Assembly: GCA_018823285.1 (NCBI GenBank)
Contig: JAHJIQ010000046.1
Span: forward strand, 1 to 40,643
Length of the DNA: 40,643 nucleotides
Source: Pseudomonadota bacterium
GTDB lineage: Bacteria > Desulfobacterota > Desulfobulbia > Desulfobulbales > JAGXFP01
Direction: 5' to 3'
Of this stretch, positions 33,955 through 40,643 are shown piece after piece. The notes beneath the pieces were generated by a model, which was given only the letters and a program-made list of their open reading frames with translations, was not told the DNA's origin and did not search any database. A program made the position numbers and the translations under genes. The stretch's first letter is position 1. Each line of letters begins with the position of its first letter.

Positions 33955-34080
33955 TTGACAAAGCGCTATTGGTAATTAGATTTTTCGCCGGAAGGAACGA
34001 GGTGTCGGTTCCTGCAAAGGATCAAAACCAGGGATGCCTTATGATCTCCTGGTGTGAGAACAAATGACAGGAGGAGGTAG
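33955..34080 (+). promoter_or_regulatory. hsp20 promoter and structured leader
   Basis: TTGACA (33955-33960) and a 16-base spacer with TAGATT suggest a sigma-70 promoter. The leader holds ACCAGGGAT (34027-34035) and ATCTCCTGGT (34044-34053), which can pair with one bulge. CTCCTG (34046-34051) can instead pair with CAGGAG (34068-34073) inside the strong ribosome-binding site AGGAGGAGG, so an RNA thermometer is conceivable. This is unproven. Confidence 0.4.
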
Positions 34081-34084
34081 AACA

Positions 34085-34534
34085 ATGTTGACGAGATGGA
34101 GAGATGTTGACCGGATGCTTGGCGCAATGGGTTTGCTGCAGAACAGAATGGACCGGGTTTTTTCTGAGTACGGTCTGCCGTACGGGTATCGATGGGGCCG
34201 GGAGGCAGGAGTTGATATTCTGCCGAGAACCAATCTGTATGATACCGGTGAGGGGTTTGAGATTCTCGCTGAAGTTCCCGGCTTTGCGAAGGAGGACCTC
34301 AATGTGAAGATCCAGGGGAATTATCTGGAGATCAGCGGCAACCGGAAATCCGATGCGCCGGAGGGCTATTCAACCCACCGGACAGAGAGGGGAACCGCGA
34401 GTTTTTCCCGGAGCTTCACCCTTCCTGCCGATGTCGAGGGCGGCAAGGTCAATGCGTCACTCAAAGACGGTATTCTGAAACTGTCGCTGCCCAAGGCGGA
34501 AGCAGCAAAACCCAGGCAGATTGCGATCAAATAA
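34085..34534 (+). CDS. Hsp20/alpha-crystallin small heat-shock protein (first copy)
   Basis: ATG 34085 follows AGGAGGAGG. The 149-residue protein has a short N-terminal region (about 1-35) and an alpha-crystallin domain (about 40-140). Family segments include YDTGEGFEILAEVPGFAKEDL, NYLEISGNRKSD, SFSRSFTLPADVEGGKVNAS and DGILKLSLPKAE, with the final SLPKAEAAKPRQIAIK. It is an ATP-independent holdase that keeps denatured proteins soluble. A second copy follows after 47 bases and shares the AAKPRQI ending; the pair is probably one heat-inducible transcript. Confidence 0.95.
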   Translation: MLTRWRDVDRMLGAMGLLQNRMDRVFSEYGLPYGYRWGREAGVDILPRTNLYDTGEGFEILAEVPGFAKEDLNVKIQGNYLEISGNRKSDAPEGYSTHRTERGTASFSRSFTLPADVEGGKVNASLKDGILKLSLPKAEAAKPRQIAIK

Positions 34535-34581
34535 AGAGTGAAAAAAAAATCGTTCAATTTTTCCGGAAATGGAGGATTGTC

Positions 34582-34968
34582 ATGAGTGAGAAAAAGGATA
34601 TTGCAAAAAGAGAAGAGACCAGGCCTGAAACCACAAGGCCGATCGACACAGTCAGCCCGGCTGTGGATATCTATGAAAATAAGAACGAGATTCTTCTTCA
34701 TGCCGATATGCCGGGGGTGGCAAAGGAAGACATCGATGTGAATATCGATAACGGAAAGCTCACTCTGGTAGGTTTGCGGAAGATGGCCACCACCGGCGTC
34801 GGTCAATGGGAGGAATTCGGAGAGGTTCAGTATGCACGGACCTTCTCGGTGCCGCAGACCATTGATGTCGGCAAGGTAAAAGCGGAACTCAAAGAAGGCG
34901 TATTGCGGCTGCACCTGCCGAAATCGGAAGCGGCAAAGCCGAGACAGATCGAGATCAAGGCCGCCTGA
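34582..34968 (+). CDS. Hsp20/alpha-crystallin small heat-shock protein (second copy)
   Basis: GGAGGA lies about eight bases before ATG 34582. The 128-residue protein has a charged, short N terminus (MSEKKDIAKREETRPE) and an alpha-crystallin domain: DIYENKNEILLHADMPGVAK, DIDVNIDNGKLTLVG, and ELKEGVLRLHLPKSEAAKPR. It resembles the class of short Hsp20 that co-occurs with a longer paralogue and may form mixed oligomers. Twelve-bp stem terminator DNA (34990-35026) follows, so both Hsp20 genes end there. Confidence 0.95.
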   Translation: MSEKKDIAKREETRPETTRPIDTVSPAVDIYENKNEILLHADMPGVAKEDIDVNIDNGKLTLVGLRKMATTGVGQWEEFGEVQYARTFSVPQTIDVGKVKAELKEGVLRLHLPKSEAAKPRQIEIKAA

Positions 34969-34989
34969 GGGCGTCGGTCTTGAAGGTCT

Positions 34990-35026
34990 GGGGCAGCGGG
35001 AGAAAATCCCGCTGCCCCATTTTTTT
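34990..35026 (+). terminator. Terminator after the Hsp20 pair (copy 1)
   Basis: GGGGCAGCGGGA (34990-35001), a five-base loop, TCCCGCTGCCCC (35007-35018) and ATTTTTTT form a textbook intrinsic terminator. An almost identical copy lies 1715 bases on at 36705. Confidence 0.95.
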
Positions 35027-35089
35027 GTTTCCTTGATAATTGTAATAAATTGTTTACATAATATTGATTTTTACGTATTTATGTTAATT

Positions 35090-35404
35090 ATGAATAACAT
35101 TATCACGGACACAGAGCACTTGTTAAAACAACTCGGGGAGCGTTTAAAGGAAGCGCGCCTTTCCAGAAATGAAAGCCAGGAGTTGTTCGCCCAGAGGCTC
35201 GGAATTACCAGGCAATCTTACAGCAAAATGGAGAAGGGTTCTCCTCAGACACCGATCGGAAACTGGCTCATGGCGAGCAACCTGCTTGACAGGATTACAG
35301 GGTGGGAGAATGTTCTCGCTGAACCAACGGACTTGTTTGCGCAATTGGAGATAATTAAGCAAAAAAGAAAGCGGGCCGGTGGAAAGCGCAAAGGTAAAAA
35401 ATGA
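35090..35404 (+). CDS. hipB: HipB-like antitoxin/repressor (XRE helix-turn-helix)
   Basis: The chosen ATG (35090; ATG 35081 also possible) starts a 104-residue protein with a Cro/XRE helix-turn-helix at about 12-60: LGERLKEARLSRNESQELFA, QRLGITRQSYSKMEKGSPQT. The C terminus is lysine-rich (KQKRKRAGGKRKGKK), more than in E. coli HipB. Overlap with hipA is by the ATGA tetranucleotide (35401-35404), so they are translationally coupled. It should bind and neutralise HipA and repress its own promoter; TGTAA and TTACA 5-mers upstream (35040-35057) form a possible operator. No clear Shine-Dalgarno is present. Confidence 0.85.
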   Translation: MNNIITDTEHLLKQLGERLKEARLSRNESQELFAQRLGITRQSYSKMEKGSPQTPIGNWLMASNLLDRITGWENVLAEPTDLFAQLEIIKQKRKRAGGKRKGKK

Positions 35405-36651
35405 TAATAAAACTCAATATCTGGTTGTCGTCGCCAAGTGGGGAAATCCTGAAGGTTGGAGAACTGGCGGTTAAAGACCCCGATCCCAGAGGGGCGCTAC
35501 ACGGACAGTTCCGTTACGCGCCGGAATATCTGGAAGCTCCGGAAGCATTTTCGCTCGATCCTCGGCACCTCCCGCTGACTACTGCATCATTTGCTGCAGA
35601 TCGGCCACATTCCGGGGTCCATGGTGTTTTTGAAGACAGCCTCCCGGATGACTGGGGGCGAAGCATTATGATTCGCCGCTATAAGCTTGGGCGAAGTGAA
35701 CAAAGAGTGCCGCATCTCTTAAGATTGTTGGGGGGGCAAGGACTTGGGGCCTTGATTTATGGGGAGGATGAGCCCTTGCCTTCACCGGCTAAGGTTTTCT
35801 GCCGTCATCTGGAAGAACTTGCTGTCATGGCAGAGCAGTATGAAAATGACCCGGGCCTTATCGCCGATGATGCATTATCCATGTTGTTCCAGGCGGGCAG
35901 TTCCCCGGGTGGGGCCCGGCCCAAAGCGCTGGTTGCGGACGGAAACGATGACTATCTGGCAAAATTCACCAGCACCAAGGACAGACTGGATGTTGTAAGC
36001 CTTGAAGCCGCAGTGATGAAATTGGCCCGCCTGGCTGGAGTAGAAACAGCCGAGACCAGAGTGTTATCCTTTGGCTCCCGCAAGTGTCTGCTGGTTAAAC
36101 GGTTTGATATCAATGCCGCCGGAGGCCGGAATCACCTGATCAGCATGCAGTCTCTCCTGAAAGCCGATGGATATTACTATGCCGGCTACAGGGACCTGGC
36201 GGCGGCGATCAGATATGTTTCCACAATCCCGCATCGGGATCTGTATATGCTCTACCGGCAGATGATATTTAATACGATGGTAGGCAACACTGATGACCAT
36301 CTGAAAAACTTCTGCATGTTGCATGACCAGGAGGGTTGGAGGCTGAGTCCGGCATTTGATCTGGTCCCGAACATTGGCCGGAACCAGGAGCATGCGTTAA
36401 GCATAGGGCCCGACTGCAGACCGCCGGATCTTGAAACCCTGCTGGCTGAAGCGAAACACTTCGGAATAAAACGGAGGCAGCAAGCCTTGGAAGTAGCCAC
36501 TGCAGTTCATGATGCCGTATCCGGGTGGGAGGCGGTTTTCAAAGAGTACGGAGTGCCTGGAAAAGACGCAGAAGTAATAGGAACAGACATCAGAAACCGC
36601 CTGGAGAAAACAGGCCCGGCAAAACGAGGAGCAAGGATGACTTCCAAATAA
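35401..36651 (+). CDS. hipA: HipA-family Ser/Thr kinase toxin
   Basis: The 416-residue kinase has the HipA layout: an N-terminal subdomain (about 1-100, GVFEDSLPDDWGRSIMIRR), a phosphate-binding loop SSPGGARPKALV (about 167-178) whose Ser/Gly-rich part matches the HipA activation region, and a catalytic part NTMVGNTDDHLKNF with the catalytic Asp (about 298) and the metal motif FDLVPN (Asp about 319). E. coli HipA phosphorylates glutamyl-tRNA synthetase and causes growth arrest; the target here is not known. Overlap with hipB by ATGA is typical. Active-site residues look intact. Terminators of identical sequence flank the module. Confidence 0.92.
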   Translation: MIIKLNIWLSSPSGEILKVGELAVKDPDPRGALHGQFRYAPEYLEAPEAFSLDPRHLPLTTASFAADRPHSGVHGVFEDSLPDDWGRSIMIRRYKLGRSEQRVPHLLRLLGGQGLGALIYGEDEPLPSPAKVFCRHLEELAVMAEQYENDPGLIADDALSMLFQAGSSPGGARPKALVADGNDDYLAKFTSTKDRLDVVSLEAAVMKLARLAGVETAETRVLSFGSRKCLLVKRFDINAAGGRNHLISMQSLLKADGYYYAGYRDLAAAIRYVSTIPHRDLYMLYRQMIFNTMVGNTDDHLKNFCMLHDQEGWRLSPAFDLVPNIGRNQEHALSIGPDCRPPDLETLLAEAKHFGIKRRQQALEVATAVHDAVSGWEAVFKEYGVPGKDAEVIGTDIRNRLEKTGPAKRGARMTSK

Positions 36652-36704
36652 AACAGAAAGAAGCTTTAACGGAATGCGCCCTGTTGTGTGATAAGAATTC
36701 ATCC

Positions 36705-36742
36705 GGGGCAGCGGGAGAAGATCCCGCTGCCCCATTTTTTTT
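36705..36742 (+). terminator. Terminator after hipA (copy 2)
   Basis: GGGGCAGCGGGA (36705-36716), a five-base loop GAAGA, TCCCGCTGCCCC (36722-36733) and ATTTTTTTT form a perfect 12-bp stem with a T-run. It differs from the copy at 34990 by one loop base and one extra T. Confidence 0.95.
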
Positions 36743-36754
36743 GTTTTCTGCCGG

Positions 36755-37069
36755 TTACTTGAGAAAAGAACAGCAGTAGTCGGTCAGTTCTTTTATTTTC
36801 AGGCCGAATTTGGCATTGGCCGGGACGTCGAAGGATTCACCACCGGAAATTTTCCGCCAGCCGTCAGCTCCGGGCAGCAGCACTTCGAGCTTGCCTGCCA
36901 TAATCTCCATATTTTCTTTGGCATCGGTATTGAATTCATACTCGCCGGGCAGCATCACCCCGAGGGTTTTTTTTGACCCGTCGGCGAAAACCACCGTTCG
37001 GCTGGTCACCTTGCCGTCAAAGTAAACATTGGCCTTTTTCATTACTGTTACGTTGTTGAATTCAGACAT
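36755..37069 (-). CDS. ppnP: Pyrimidine/purine nucleoside phosphorylase PpnP
   Basis: The 104-residue cupin-like protein matches the PpnP/YaiE (DUF1255) family end to end: [34 protein letters not shown], a [13 protein letters not shown] block, [17 protein letters not shown] and the terminal YCCSFLK. PpnP reversibly splits nucleosides with phosphate to ribose-1-phosphate and base. It stands alone, convergent with hipA, and is separated from the GGDEF gene by a REP-like palindrome. Confidence 0.93.
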   Translation of the reverse strand: MSEFNNVTVMKKANVYFDGKVTSRTVVFADGSKKTLGVMLPGEYEFNTDAKENMEIMAGKLEVLLPGADGWRKISGGESFDVPANAKFGLKIKELTDYCCSFLK

Positions 37070-37108
37070 TATTGTTCTCCCTGATCTGGTTTTTTAAGTT
37101 TTTTTCGT

Positions 37109-37158
37109 CATTCCATGCCTGACCCGGTTTCCGGGTTTCGGGTCAAGCACGGAATGAC
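37109..37158. repeat. Doubled, inverted REP-like palindrome
   Basis: TCATTCC.TGC.TGACCCG on the left is the reverse complement, with few mismatches, of CGGGTCA.GCA.GGAATGA on the right; a CGGGTTTCGGG core separates them. The same unit occurs singly at 4951-4981. It lies in the ppnP leader region on one side and before the GGDEF gene on the other. Confidence 0.75.
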
Positions 37159-37277
37159 AGAAAAATATCACGATGAAGTGTGGGAATCGGCTAAAAATAT
37201 AATTTTGCGTTCATTCCGGTACAGCGATTGTGATACTATTTTTTTGCCGCTAAATAAACTCTTCTTTGAGGTTGTTT

Positions 37278-38561
37278 GTGAATTCAATCAGGTCAAGGCT
37301 TCTCGCCGGTATGGCCCTGGTCACCATACCCTTGCTGGTTCTGGGAATAGGCTCTTTCATTTATCTGCTGAAAGCATTGCACGGGCTTGATGAGGTGATG
37401 GAGGAGGCTTTTGATGAGGCGATCCCGATCATGCGCCTGGAAAGCTTTATGGCCAGGTCAGCCATGCCGGCCAACGACTATCTGGTCCATGGCGGTGTTC
37501 AGGAAAGGGAGGAGTTCACCCTGGTTGAACAGCGGACCGTCAAAGCGTTCTCCGAGATTATGGGGAATGAATTTGACCTGAGTAATGAATACAAACTGCT
37601 CCAGGAGGCCAGAAACGACTGGCAGCGGGGAAGGGAACTCAGCAGAAGGATCCTTGCCCTGGAGAAGCCGCATGAAACCGGAGCAGCAAAAAAAGAGATG
37701 GAAGAGATGGATGCGGCTTACGACAAGGCTCTGGCAACGGTTGACAGCCTGATCCTGGAGATGATCAGAGAGGCTGTTGATCATGCTGAGGGGGCCCATA
37801 AGACCCTGGAGAAAATGATCCGGCTGATCGTCATTACATTTTCTGTCGGAATTATTCTGATTCTGTTTGTCGGGGTCACGATTTCCCGTTCCATCCTGCA
37901 GCCATTAAAATCCCTGCAACGCGGAGTGCGCAGCTTCGGAGAGGGTGAACTCGGGGTCAGGGTCGAGGTCCAGAGGGATGATGAAATCGGTGAGCTGGCC
38001 ACGGTATTCAACCGGATGGCGGAACAGATCAGGGATTTTGCCACCCGGGACGGGCTGACCGGCATTCTCGACCGGCGGGAGTTCAACAAAAGAATTGTCG
38101 AGGAGATCTTGAGGGCCAGAAGGTACAAACATCCCCTGGGCTTTCTGATGATCGATATCGATCATTTCAAAATGGTCAACGATCAATACGGGCACCTGGC
38201 AGGTGATGCAGTCCTGATCGGGGTGGCCCGAAGGGTGGTTGCTGCGCTCCGGCCCGGGGACAAGACCGCCAGATACGGTGGTGAGGAGATCGTGGTCATT
38301 CTGCCGGAAACAGCAATGGACGGGGCCATGGCTGCTGCCGAACGGATACGCCGGGCGGTTGGTGAAGAGAGTTTCAGGATTGATGACGCCACAGAGATTA
38401 GGGTTACGGTGAGCGTTGGGGTCGCGGTCTTTCCACAGAACGCTCTGGACGAGACCAATCTGGTCAACGAGGCCGATGGTGCACTCTACAGAGCCAAAGA
38501 GGGCGGTCGAAATCGGGTGGCCGTTTCAGGGGCGAAGCCTGAAACGACAATTAAAAATTAA
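37278..38561 (+). CDS. HAMP-GGDEF diguanylate cyclase
   Basis: GTG 37278 is six bases after GAGG and is preferred to the earlier TTG at 37266. The 427-residue protein has a membrane segment (about 8-30), a helical periplasmic domain (about 32-175), a second membrane segment (about 177-200), a HAMP linker (ILQPLKSLQRGVRSFGEGEL) and a GGDEF domain. The active site reads RYGGEEI, so the last residue is Ile instead of Phe; the substrate-binding DIDHFKMVNDQYGH is intact, and the RxxD inhibitory site (RPGD) is five residues upstream. It should make c-di-GMP in response to a periplasmic signal. The C terminus (ETTIKN) runs into an AT-rich repeat element. Confidence 0.9.
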   Translation: MNSIRSRLLAGMALVTIPLLVLGIGSFIYLLKALHGLDEVMEEAFDEAIPIMRLESFMARSAMPANDYLVHGGVQEREEFTLVEQRTVKAFSEIMGNEFDLSNEYKLLQEARNDWQRGRELSRRILALEKPHETGAAKKEMEEMDAAYDKALATVDSLILEMIREAVDHAEGAHKTLEKMIRLIVITFSVGIILILFVGVTISRSILQPLKSLQRGVRSFGEGELGVRVEVQRDDEIGELATVFNRMAEQIRDFATRDGLTGILDRREFNKRIVEEILRARRYKHPLGFLMIDIDHFKMVNDQYGHLAGDAVLIGVARRVVAALRPGDKTARYGGEEIVVILPETAMDGAMAAAERIRRAVGEESFRIDDATEIRVTVSVGVAVFPQNALDETNLVNEADGALYRAKEGGRNRVAVSGAKPETTIKN

Positions 38562-38640
38562 AAATGTAGAATTAAAAATTGTGGAAGGATGGGAAGGACA
38601 ATTAATAGTTAAAAGTGAAGAGTGAATAATTGTGGAAGAA
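38549..38640. repeat. AT-rich relative of the heptamer elements
   Basis: The stretch has ATTAAAAATTAAAAATG blocks, GTGGAAGGATGGGAAGG, then AAAGTGAAGAGTGAAT. It overlaps the last four codons and stop of the GGDEF gene. It shares the AAAATG/GATGGGA/GAGTGAA building blocks with the elements at 26229 and 33122 but has no long TTCACTC array. Confidence 0.6.
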
Positions 38641-38804
38641 TAGGTTGCATGGAGGGTGCAAGGTTTTTCATTTTTAATAATTCAGATTTGATCAGACCCT
38701 AAAAATGATTGAGTTTTAATCTGAACTGACAGTTGAGATGTACGGTAAACATCAATAGTTTGGCCAAGCTTATGATGAGGTTATGATATCTTCAGTTTGT
38801 TACG

Positions 38805-38830
38805 TACAGTCAAGAGGTATGTTGACTGTA
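38805..38830. repeat. Perfect 9-bp inverted repeat
   Basis: TACAGTCAA (38805-38813) and TTGACTGTA (38822-38830) flank an eight-base loop GAGGTATG. No T-run follows, so it is more likely an operator or mobile-element end than a terminator. Confidence 0.65.
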
Positions 38831-38858
38831 TCGCCTAGATAATGCAATAACGCAAGCC

Positions 38859-38901
38859 TGACCCGCCTCATGACCCGCCTCACGCCTCATGACCCGCCTC
38901 A
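38859..38901. repeat. Three direct copies of TGACCCGCCTCA
   Basis: The 12-mer occurs at 38859-38870, 38871-38882 and 38890-38901; the third is set off by CGCCTCA, a partial copy. Function unknown. Confidence 0.8.
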
Positions 38902-39049
38902 CTTTTCTTTGACCACATTTCTGTGAACCGCACTTGGTGGACCAGTACAGGAAAACAATGAAGTAGCCCCCGAACCTCCCTATATCGATACCCTTCTGAC
39001 TCCGATTGTCTTCATTGACACTGAAAACAATTTGGCGTATTCTTCTTGT

Positions 39050-40339
39050 ATGAGCGAAACAAACTGGCGGTCAAAATGGTCGAAAGAGCAGGTCAAGGCG
39101 ATGCTCCTGGAACAGCTCCAGGCTTTCTGGGATCGGGATACCGGCATCAAACGGGCACAGTTGGCACGCGTTGAGCAGGCCGCAGAAGTACCCCACGCGG
39201 TGGTGATCTCCGGCCTGCGCAGGGTCGGCAAGTCGACCTTGCTGGCCCAGATGGCGCACCGGCTTGGCGAGGGCAGTTTTTATTACGTGAATTTCGAGGA
39301 CGACCGTTTTCTCGGTTTCCGGCCTGACGATGCAACCCATCTTTATTCAACTCTGGTCGAGTTGTTCGGAGAGCGGAAGACCTTTGTCATCGATGAAATC
39401 CAAAATATTGAGGGATGGGAAGCCTTTGTCCGGCGGTTCATGGACCTTGGCTATAAATTCTTCATTACCGGCTCCAACGCCTCACTGCTCAGCCGGGAAC
39501 TAGGCACCCGCCTGACCGGCCGTTATGTCCCGGTTGAACTCTTCCCCTTTTCCTTCGACGAGTACCTGCGCTTTAAAAATGAGACGGCCTTTGATCTCGC
39601 CCGGCTGACGACAACGGACTCCGCCCTGCTGCAGAAGGAACTCCTTTCCTATCTCCAATTCGGCGGCATTCCCGACAGTCTCAAGTATCCGGAGCTTCCC
39701 CTGCTCCGCACCCTGTATGACGATATTCTCTACCGGGATGTGGTGACCCGGCACCGCGTCGACTCGGTCCCGGTGATCAAGGAACTCGGCTCTTTCCTGC
39801 TGAGCAACCCGGCCGCCTTGATCTCCTTCAACAAACTCAAAGAACAGTTCAAGGTGGGCAGTGTCAACACCATCAAGAATTACATCGGCTTTCTGGAAAA
39901 TAGTTGGCTGTTTTTTACGGTCAACGTCTATGCCCATTCCGTCAAGCGTCAGCAGATAGCGCCCAAGAAGGTCTACTGCATCGACACCGGCATGGGAAAC
40001 TCGCTGGGCTTTTCATTTTCGCCCAATACCGGCCGCTGGCTCGAAAACGCGATCTTTCTCGCCTTGCGCCGTCGAACGTCCGAAATCCACTACTGCATGA
40101 CACCGGGCGGCTACGAGGTCGATTTTTTCCTGCCGACAACCGGCCAACTGATTCAGGTCTGCCACGATTACACAAACGAAGCGGCGCGAAAGAGAGAAAT
40201 CCGCGCACTGGAGGATGTCTTCCAGGCGATACGGCCGTCCGAGGCCCTGATTCTGACCGATATGAACGATACGCCTTTCACGCTGCGCGGGGTGCCGGTG
40301 CAGGTCCGCAAAGCGGCCGAATGGCTCCTTGACGACTAA
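39050..40339 (+). CDS. AAA ATPase with DUF4143 domain
   Basis: From ATG 39050 (an in-frame TTG at 39032 is an alternative) the 429-residue protein has an AAA_14-type ATPase domain: Walker A GLRRVGKST at about 55-63, Walker B TFVIDEIQNIEGWE at about 110-123, and FFITGSNASLLS, whose S/N is the sensor residue. The C-terminal DUF4143 part (about 210-400) has LQFGGIPD, RDVVTRHRV and the nuclease-like GRWLENAIFLALRRR, GGYEVDFFL and LIQVCHD, reminiscent of a PD-(D/E)xK fold. This family is widespread, often single copy, with no established role; links to mobile elements or defence are suspected. There is no obvious ribosome-binding site. Confidence 0.9.
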   Translation: MSETNWRSKWSKEQVKAMLLEQLQAFWDRDTGIKRAQLARVEQAAEVPHAVVISGLRRVGKSTLLAQMAHRLGEGSFYYVNFEDDRFLGFRPDDATHLYSTLVELFGERKTFVIDEIQNIEGWEAFVRRFMDLGYKFFITGSNASLLSRELGTRLTGRYVPVELFPFSFDEYLRFKNETAFDLARLTTTDSALLQKELLSYLQFGGIPDSLKYPELPLLRTLYDDILYRDVVTRHRVDSVPVIKELGSFLLSNPAALISFNKLKEQFKVGSVNTIKNYIGFLENSWLFFTVNVYAHSVKRQQIAPKKVYCIDTGMGNSLGFSFSPNTGRWLENAIFLALRRRTSEIHYCMTPGGYEVDFFLPTTGQLIQVCHDYTNEAARKREIRALEDVFQAIRPSEALILTDMNDTPFTLRGVPVQVRKAAEWLLDD

Positions 40340-40483
40340 CGGGGTGACGCAATTTCGGGGCCTGACGCCGATTGGCAAACCAGCCTCTAATTTTCCCGCA
40401 GTAACACTATGAAATAACCCTACTTTATTCAGACATGAGCCAAAACGAGACCCCTTTTCTGAATGCTTCCAAATACCCATTTG

Positions 40484-40643
40484 TCAAGCCTGACCCCGTT
40501 CTCTGATGGTGATCCGGTCGCCGACCGACAGTTCGGAGAGTGTGGCGCCCGGATAATCCGGAAACCGATTCGGATAGAACCCGCTGGTTCTGGCGCTGGT
40601 GCGGCTGAAGATATGATAGCCGTCCGTCTCTATGTCGTCGTAG
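40484..40643 (-). CDS. C-terminal 52 residues of an unknown protein (cut by right edge)
   Basis: A minus-strand frame is open from the right edge to TGA at 40484-40486. It reads GYHIFSRTSARTSGFYPNRF and ends with SELSVGDRITIRERGQA, which is protein-like in codon use and composition. I recognise no family. The stop lies inside GTCAAGCCTGACCCC, a word common in dispersed intergenic repeats, so the natural end may have been altered. The rest lies outside the window. Confidence 0.45.
   Translation of the reverse strand, partial: YDDIETDGYHIFSRTSARTSGFYPNRFPDYPGATLSELSVGDRITIRERGQA

Larger units (their letters stand above)
38562..39049. other. Gene-free region before the AAA ATPase
   Basis: No gene is seen in this 488-base stretch. 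It holds the AT-rich repeat, a perfect inverted repeat at 38805-38830 and three TGACCCGCCTCA words at 38859-38901. It must contain the ATPase promoter, which I cannot identify. Confidence 0.6.

Noticed and set aside
40340..40483. Possible insertion-sequence end after the AAA ATPase
   Set aside because: GCCTGACG/GCCTGACCCC words recur but no matched terminal inverted repeats or transposase are seen.

Overview
The window is a 40.6 kb chromosomal segment of a Gram-negative, probably anaerobic or microaerophilic environmental bacterium. The gene set fits a deltaproteobacterium (Desulfobacterota, perhaps Desulfobulbales-like): a CcsA-type cytochrome c assembly protein, two DUF3365-type c-heme sensors with CxxCH, PAS/GGDEF/MCP signalling, and dispersed REP-like palindromes. 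This placement is an inference from gene content, not a phylogenetic result. No rRNA, tRNA, CRISPR array or complete insertion sequence was recognised.

Left part (1-6.7 kb, all minus strand): a cut-off PAS protein, a periplasmic metallo-beta-lactamase-fold hydrolase, a DUF3592 membrane protein, a solitary MreB-like N-terminal half, and a membrane cluster with a DUF2914 protein, two unknown membrane proteins, a CcsA-like cytochrome c assembly protein and a CsgG-like lipoprotein. A repeat-rich spacer follows (6.7-7.2 kb).

7-15 kb (minus strand): a heme-PAS sensor without a kinase domain, then an apparent operon of a GAF-GAF-GGDEF diguanylate cyclase and two ABC exporter halves. One half has the Walker-B glutamate replaced by Asp, as in heterodimeric exporters. 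15-22 kb: a divergent gene fusing CutA1 to ten TPRs, a vapC remnant, a 975-residue DUF349 repeat protein, a PepSY/DUF4920 pair and a DUF1566 protein with a strong terminator.

22-32.4 kb: GlgX debranching enzyme, SGNH hydrolase, an IPMDH-family dehydrogenase, a heme-sensing hybrid histidine kinase, a zinc-ribbon membrane protein, and a PstS-like binding protein followed by a chemoreceptor with a strong terminator. 32.4-40.6 kb: HupE, a double ribbon-helix-helix protein with its own candidate operator, two Hsp20 proteins, a HipBA module between two almost identical terminators, PpnP, a HAMP-GGDEF protein, an AAA/DUF4143 ATPase and a cut-off gene at the right edge.

Signalling (redox heme, c-di-GMP, chemotaxis) and stress functions (Hsp20, HipBA, CutA1) dominate. 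The most unusual items are the CutA1-TPR fusion, the half-length MreB-like gene, a family of heptanucleotide (TTCACTC)n elements that sit at gene 3' ends and encode the last codons and stop of some proteins, and the terminator-flanked hipBA cassette.
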